Positions 57,675-64,000 of a stretch of DNA of 64,000 nt are shown here, one piece after another (the stretch's first letter is position 1; every line of letters starts with the position of its first letter). The notes under the pieces are model-generated. The model ran no database searches, was not told the origin of the DNA, and worked only from the letters and a program-made list of their open reading frames with translations. A program made the translations under genes and the position numbers. Source of the DNA: Cacajao melanocephalus (lineage: Eukaryota > Chordata > Mammalia > Primates > Pitheciidae). The stretch spans positions 117,356-181,355 of the forward strand of contig CAUYLG010033140.1 of assembly GCA_963573385.1 (NCBI GenBank). Direction: 5' to 3'.

Positions 57675-57699
57675 CTAAAAAAAAAAAAAAAAAAATTCA

Positions 57700-58008
57700 G
57701 GCCGGGGGCACACTGGCTCATACCTGTAATTCCAGCACTTTGGGAGTCTGAGGTGAGGGGATCACCTGAGGTCAGGAGTTCGAGACCAACCTGGCCAACA
57801 TGGCAAAATCCCGTCTCTAGTAAAAATACTAAAATTAGCTGGGCGTGGCGGCACACACATGTAATCCCAGCTTACCCAGGAGGCTGAGGCAGAAGAATTG
57901 CTTGAACTTAGAAGGCAGATGTTGCAGTGAGCTGAGATCGCCCCACTGCACTCCAGCCTGGCAACAGAGGGAGCCTCTGTATAAAAATAAACAAAAAAAA
58001 CAAACAAA
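57700..58008 (+). mobile_element. Alu SINE
   Basis: GGCCGGGGGCACACTGGCTC start, both monomers, and an A-rich tail with AAAC units (57985-58006). Target duplication is obscured because the insertion site is itself A-rich. Confidence 0.95.
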
Positions 58009-58194
58009 TATTCTAAGCGGGTAAAATTTAGGTTACGAAGATATTAAAGGTTACTTGGAAGTCATGACAGGACAGCCTGCAGTTTGAAGCGTGCATTAAA
58101 AAGAGAAAATGAGGATAGTTATGCCCATTTTGCCTTAGAGATAGTTGGTTTGGGAAAGTAAATTATGTATATGTGAGCCCAGGTCTTTCTCTCA

Positions 58195-58660
58195 TCCAGG
58201 TTCTTAACTTTGTGTGTGTGTGCCATGGAATCCTTTGGCAATCTGGTGAAGCCTGCTGATCCCTTCTCAGAATAACATTTTTAAATGCATAAGAGAAAAT
58301 ACCCAATTGCAAAGAAAACCAGTTGTACTGAATGGACTTATTCAAATATTTTAAAAACAAATTTATATTCAGCAAGTTCTTTATTGTTATTTGTTATTAA
58401 TGAATTTATTGCTTTAAATAACAAGATCTATGGATGGATCTAGCAACTCCTATAATTTTGAAGTAAGAATGAGTAATTAAATGTTCATATCTATAATAAC
58501 TTTACATGTTATTTTAAAAATCTGTGCTTTCTCTTGGTTACATAGTCACAGGTACTGATAACGATTGTTTTGTTGCCTATATCTATAAAGAAAAGAAGTT
58601 ATGAAAGTAAAGATAATTTTTTCCATCCAAACTCATAGGCCCCCTAAGTTCTGTCAACAA
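58195..58660. mobile_element. Non-autonomous hAT-type DNA element, right end truncated
   Basis: Left end 'ccaggttcttaac' then 'tgccatggaatcctttggca', 'ctggtgaagcctgctgatcc', 'ttttaaatgcataagagaaa', 'ttaaataacaagatctatgg', 'cataattttgaagtaag'-type text and 'agtcacaggtactgataacg' follow a mammalian hAT MITE with GGTTCTTAACC termini. The far terminus is not visible. Class is confident, family is not. Confidence 0.68.
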
Positions 58661-59144
58661 ACCCGCAGGATTTTGCCTCCTCAGTACTAGCCTCTCCCAG
58701 TGCTCCATCAGGTGACAAGCAGCCTGTCATCAGAGTTGTAGGGAGAGGAAACCCAAGAGAAATGGAGATTGGAGGTGCCCAATTTGTGGTGCCCTAGACC
58801 TTACCCTGTCCCACACTGTGACTATCCTGACTCTCATGGAACTGAGATTTTCACCAAATCTTCCCAGGCTTTTGCTCCTCCCATTGTCCCCCCATCTATA
58901 AAACTCAGGTTTATGTAAGTCAAGGCCATCCACCATGACACATGAAGAGAGGAGAGACTGGCAAAAGCAAAATAGAACAAGAAATAATTGTGCTTCTTTG
59001 CATTATAGGCACCTGACTACAAGACTCATACAAGTTTACAAGAACACAAACAATTCAATGAACAAAATCTTTGCAGAGATTAGTAAAATGTAAAAGTGAT
59101 AAAGAGATTATCAAGGAGAACTTAGTTCACATTTAGTTGACGAG
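58661..59144. other. Single-copy sequence
   Basis: Nothing recognised; no convincing frame. Confidence 0.4.
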
Positions 59145-59262
59145 AGTTGCCAGATTTAGTAAATAAAAATACAGATATTGCATGGAACAAATTTCTTGTT
59201 TACCTGAAATTCAGAGTTAACTGGTTGTTCTATATTTTATCTGGAATTCCTAAATTAACAGA
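59145..59262. mobile_element. Palindromic interspersed repeat fragment
   Basis: 'gagttgccagatttagtaaa' at left and 'ctatattttatctggaattc' at right mirror each other around 'attgcatggaac'; 'ttacctgaaattcagagtta' is characteristic of a common mammalian repeat whose ends read TTGCCAGAT...ATCTGGCAA. Likely DNA-transposon derived; unnamed here. Confidence 0.55.
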
Positions 59263-59634
59263 TTATATAAGTGACATGAGAGAAATTTTGTTTTACCAGT
59301 CAAATAATTTGAACTAAATTCAGAAGTAGCAAGTAAAAACTGTGCAAGTAAAAAGAAAGATGATTTGTTTAAAATTAAAGAGGACTTTGAGAATTGAAGG
59401 AATAAACAGAGAAGAGGCAGTTAGAGGGTGAGAAGGAAGAATGAGCTGAGTCAAAAAGCAGGAGGGAGGCTAGAAACGAGCATAGAAAAGTATCCTGACC
59501 AAAAATCCTGGGGAAAGCCAACTTCTGGCAGCATCTTACTCACTAATTTCTTCTCTCATGACCACCACTCTGCCCCGGATTCTTTTGAAATGGATGAAGC
59601 CAATGTTGCCTGGATTTCTGCTTAATCCTCTCAG
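59263..59634. other. Single-copy sequence
   Basis: Purine-rich; no feature recognised. Confidence 0.4.
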
Positions 59635-59750
59635 AGTTAAAGGAACCAAGGCTCAGAAAGATTAAGCAATTTGCCAAAAGTTGCTCAGCTGGGAAGTTGC
59701 AGAGCTGTGATTCAAATTCAGAGCTGACAGGCCTTATCTTGCTGCCTCTG
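59635..59750 (-). mobile_element. MIR SINE fragment, reversed
   Basis: 'aaggctcagaaagattaagc', 'aatttgccaaaagttgctca' and 'gagctgtgattcaaattcag' are the reversed MIR centre. Confidence 0.6.
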
Positions 59751-61606
<1,856 letters not shown>

Positions 61607-61725
61607 TATTTATTTATTTTTATTGAAGTAAAATATACGTATAAAATTTACCATCTTTGCCATTTTTAAGAGTACAGTTCAGTGGTAATAAACACATTTC
61701 TATTCTTTTCCCCTTTCATCTCCAG
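61607..61725 (-). mobile_element. L1M 3' UTR fragment, reversed
   Basis: 'attgaagtaaaatatacgta', 'taaaatttaccatctttgcc', 'agagtacagttcagtggtaa' follow the reversed old L1 3' UTR. The Alu is inserted at its left edge. Confidence 0.6.
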
Positions 61726-62099
61726 GATTCTTGAACACTATTTGGACAGTTTATATGCTGGAAGCCCATCAGTCACAGAGCAGCAAACCATGGGGCAGGT
61801 AGGAACCCATTGGCCCTGATTCACCCCAGGCAACCTCAAGATGTGGAGAACCTGCCTGAGGTTATGGCATAGTGCTGGATATCTTGTTCTGACAGTAGTA
61901 ATTGGGAAAAAGAAGGGAAAGTGGCAGAGTGCCCTGGAAAAGTGATAGACATAGACAAAACATTCTCTGTTGTCCTGGCTTAAACCAAGGAGCAAATGCA
62001 GACTTATCAAATGGAAGTCAAGGAAACTAAATTCCCATGAAAAACAAGGTTGACATTGGATGAAAAAGAATCAAGAGTACAAGCATTTCCGAGAGTCCC

Positions 62100-62101
<2 letters not shown>
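61726..62101. other. Single-copy sequence
   Basis: Nothing recognised. Confidence 0.4.

Positions 62102-62141
<40 letters not shown>
62102..62141 (+). repeat. (CA)n microsatellite, about 20 units
   Basis: Longest pure dinucleotide repeat in the window, therefore the best candidate for length polymorphism. It lies 25 bp from the T-rich end of the reversed Alu. Confidence 0.97.
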
Positions 62142-62143
<2 letters not shown>

Positions 62144-62165
62144 CTCCTTCATATTCTCCTTTTTT

Positions 62166-62459
62166 CCTTTTTTTGAGACAGGGTCTTGCTCTGTCATGCA
62201 GGCTGAAGTGCAGTGGCATGATCACAGCACACTGCAGCCTCAACTTCCTGGACTCAAAGCGATCCTCCTTCCTCAGCCTTCTGAGTAGCTGGGACTACTG
62301 ACACACACAACAACGCCCAGCTAACTTTTGTATTTTTTTGTGGAGACCGGGCCCTATTTTGCTGCCCAGGCTGGTCTCAAACGCCTGACCTCAAACTATT
62401 CTCCTGCCTCAGCTTCCCAAAGTACTGGGATTATAGGTGTGAGCCACTTGAGCCTGGCC
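62166..62459 (-). mobile_element. Alu SINE, reversed (AluJ-like)
   Basis: 'ttgagacagggtcttgctct' to 'gccacttgagcctggcc'. Many diagnostic differences indicate an old subfamily. Frames at 62050-62588 are Alu and microsatellite shadows. Confidence 0.95.
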
Positions 62460-62957
62460 TCTTCTTTCCATTTGCTATTTCATCCTGACCTGGGTACTCT
62501 TGACCCACCATCGATCCGTAACACATTTATTCCGCCATCTTTCCCTCAACTTGCCTACCCAGTTCCACTCTGTATTCCCACATACTGAACTAGCTCCTGG
62601 AGCAGAGTGGTGAGAAAACGAGGCTGAAGGAGAACAGCAGAGCAGCATAAGGGCAAAGGCACAGGTGGGAGTGGCTCTGGGTGCATACCTAGGAGGCATG
62701 GTGTCCCCCAACAAAGTGCTTTAGGCTGAGTACAAAGTTTCTTATGGTGGAGAACTTTAGGGATCATTCCTATGTCCTATGCTGAACTTGACAAGTAGGC
62801 GAGTTAAGTTATTTGAGGATGAATAAACTTGACTCTTATTATTGCACTCACAAAAAATATCTGGAGTGGGGTGAGTAGTCCCTTCTCTGGCTGTTTAGCC
62901 CCTTGTCCTTCCATGTCCTTGGTGGCGTCTTCTTGTTTTCTTTCCGAATGGAACCCT
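62460..62957. other. Single-copy sequence
   Basis: No repeat or gene recognised. Confidence 0.4.
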
Positions 62958-63110
62958 CTATTTATTTTTTAATTTTTATTTTGTTACTTGACAAATACAA
63001 ATTGTGTATGTTTAAGGTGTACTAAGTTATAGTGACTTGGCAGTTTCTCTCCTCAGCCATCCCTGACCACAAGGTGGCATTTAGTGGATGGTTAATCATT
63101 TTTATCCACT
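62958..63110 (-). mobile_element. L1 3' UTR fragment, reversed
   Basis: 'tattttgttacttgacaaat' and 'tgtatgtttaaggtgtacta' are the reversed L1 3' UTR, as at 19171. Short and truncated. Confidence 0.6.
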
Positions 63111-63387
63111 GAATCTTGTCTTTAAGAATCTTCTGTGACACCCAAGACCTGGGGTTGCATAGCCCTTTGCTTTGGAAAAAGCATACATGCTTCATTGTTT
63201 CCTAAATGCTATCCTCTCCCTCTCCGCTGCCACTCCCCGACCTTCCATGCTCATATACCCTGAACTTCCTCAACTCCTCCACCACCATATTGGGAACATG
63301 AAGCCCAAAGAGACCAGTATCAGAGCACAGGTCAGGAATCCTAGGTTCTCTCCCCAACTCTTCCAAGCATCTGGGAACCCAAAGTAT

Positions 63388-64000
63388 TTTTTTTCTTTTT
63401 TTTTTTTTGACTTCTTTTTTTAAATTTTACTTTAAGTTCTGGGGTACATATGGAGATCTTGCAGGATTTTTGCATAGGTACACACCTGCCATGGTAGTTC
63501 GCTGTCTCCATATCTCCGTCACCCACATCAGGCATTTCTCCCAGTGTTATCCCTCCCCAACTTCCCCACCCCCCGCTGTTCCTCCCCTAGCCCCCCAGCC
63601 TCCAACATACCCCAGTGTGTGATGTTCCCCTCCCTGTGCCCATGTGTTCTTATTGTTCAACACCCGCCTATTGAGTGAGAACATGCTGTGTTTGGTTTTC
63701 TGTTGTTCTGTCAGTTTGCTGAGAATGATGGTTTCCAGATTCCTCCATGTCCCTACAAAGGACACGAACTCATCGTTTTTTATGTCTGCATAGTATTCCA
63801 TGGTGTATATGTGCCACATTTTCCTTGTCCAGTCATCAGTGGGCATTTGGGTTGGTTCCAGGTCTTTGCTATTGTAAACAGTGCCACAATGAATATACCT
63901 GTGCATGTGTCTTTATAATAGAACGATTTATAATCCTTTGGATATATACCCAGTAATGGGATTGCTGGGTCAAATGGAATTTCTATTTCTAGGTCCTTGA
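63388..64000 (-). mobile_element. L1PA-class LINE 3' end, reversed, continues past the window
   Basis: Poly(T) tracts at 63388-63419 are the reversed A tail; then comes the 3' UTR with a C-rich run (63560-63600, the reversed G-rich UTR tract) and the end of ORF2. Divergence from the young primate L1 consensus appears modest. The 5' extent and second target-site copy lie beyond position 64000. Confidence 0.93.
63660..64000 (-). pseudogene. L1 ORF2 C-terminal portion, partial
   Basis: The reverse frame reads WHIYTMEYYADIKNDEFVSF and LETIILSKLTEQQKTKH, the ORF2 carboxyl terminus. An extra base near 63673 seems to shift the frame so the native stop is skipped and the frame runs on into the 3' UTR to 63547. 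Whether upstream ORF2 is intact cannot be seen. Confidence 0.85.

Noticed and set aside
63547..63906. 119-codon reverse frame
   Set aside because: It is the end of L1 ORF2 reading through into the 3' UTR and is not a separate gene.

Overview
This window looks like primate, most probably human, nuclear DNA. It carries about a dozen Alu elements (a primate-specific SINE), an L1PA-class LINE at the right edge, MST/THE1-type, MLT1 and MLT2-like solo LTRs, a nearly complete Tigger1 transposon, and a background of very old L2, MIR, L1M, MER5 and MER20 fossils. Base composition is AT-rich, CpG is depleted and I see no CpG island. I found no exon set, no RNA gene and no protein-coding gene that I can defend; the longer open frames are repeat-derived or explained by chance. 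The setting is therefore intergenic or a large intron. Family names rest on my memory of repeat consensus sequences, because no library search was possible; older elements have soft boundaries (tens of bases).

Layout. 1-5.2 kb: L1M, L2 and MIR scraps, an Alu and a reversed MST/THE1 LTR. 5.2-10.2 kb: dense repeats, with an unnamed interspersed family next to a MER1A-like hAT element, an Alu/L1 composite, a second copy of the unnamed family, MER20, MLT1, an L2 carrying a MER5, and a hAT element. 12.05-14.37 kb: Tigger1 with a dead transposase whose three catalytic aspartates fall in three different frames. 14.6-20.1 kb: L1M, MIR and L2 fragments and a third copy of the unnamed family. 20.2-21.05 kb: repeat-free and CpG-retaining. 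21-34.3 kb: Alus, MLT1, and an L2 split by MER20 and an MLT2-like LTR, plus MER5A. 35.8-37.5 kb: a MIR split by L1, two more MIRs and a Tigger-type MITE flanked by TA. 37.5-40.8 kb: a repeat desert. 40.9-44.9 kb: reversed L2 blocks split by two LTR-like insertions, containing an 87-bp local duplication and two hairpins. 45.8-50.9 kb: L1M remnants, three reversed Alus, an Alu-tail microsatellite and a 24-bp perfect palindrome. 50.9-57.2 kb: mostly single-copy. 57.2-64 kb: Tigger-type and hAT elements, three Alus, a long CA repeat and an L1PA 3' end running off the window.

Nothing here is an operon or coordinated gene system. The observations most worth checking are the 24-bp palindrome with a POU-dimer-like core (46824-46847), a 39-bp A-tailed sequence present twice 2.7 kb apart (54923 and 57636), the 87-bp duplication (43296 and 44163), the paired hairpins at 42981-43069, the possible Alu/L1 chimeric insertion (6741-8357), and the CpG-retaining single-copy block near 20.5 kb. 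I did not find evidence of an undescribed biological system.
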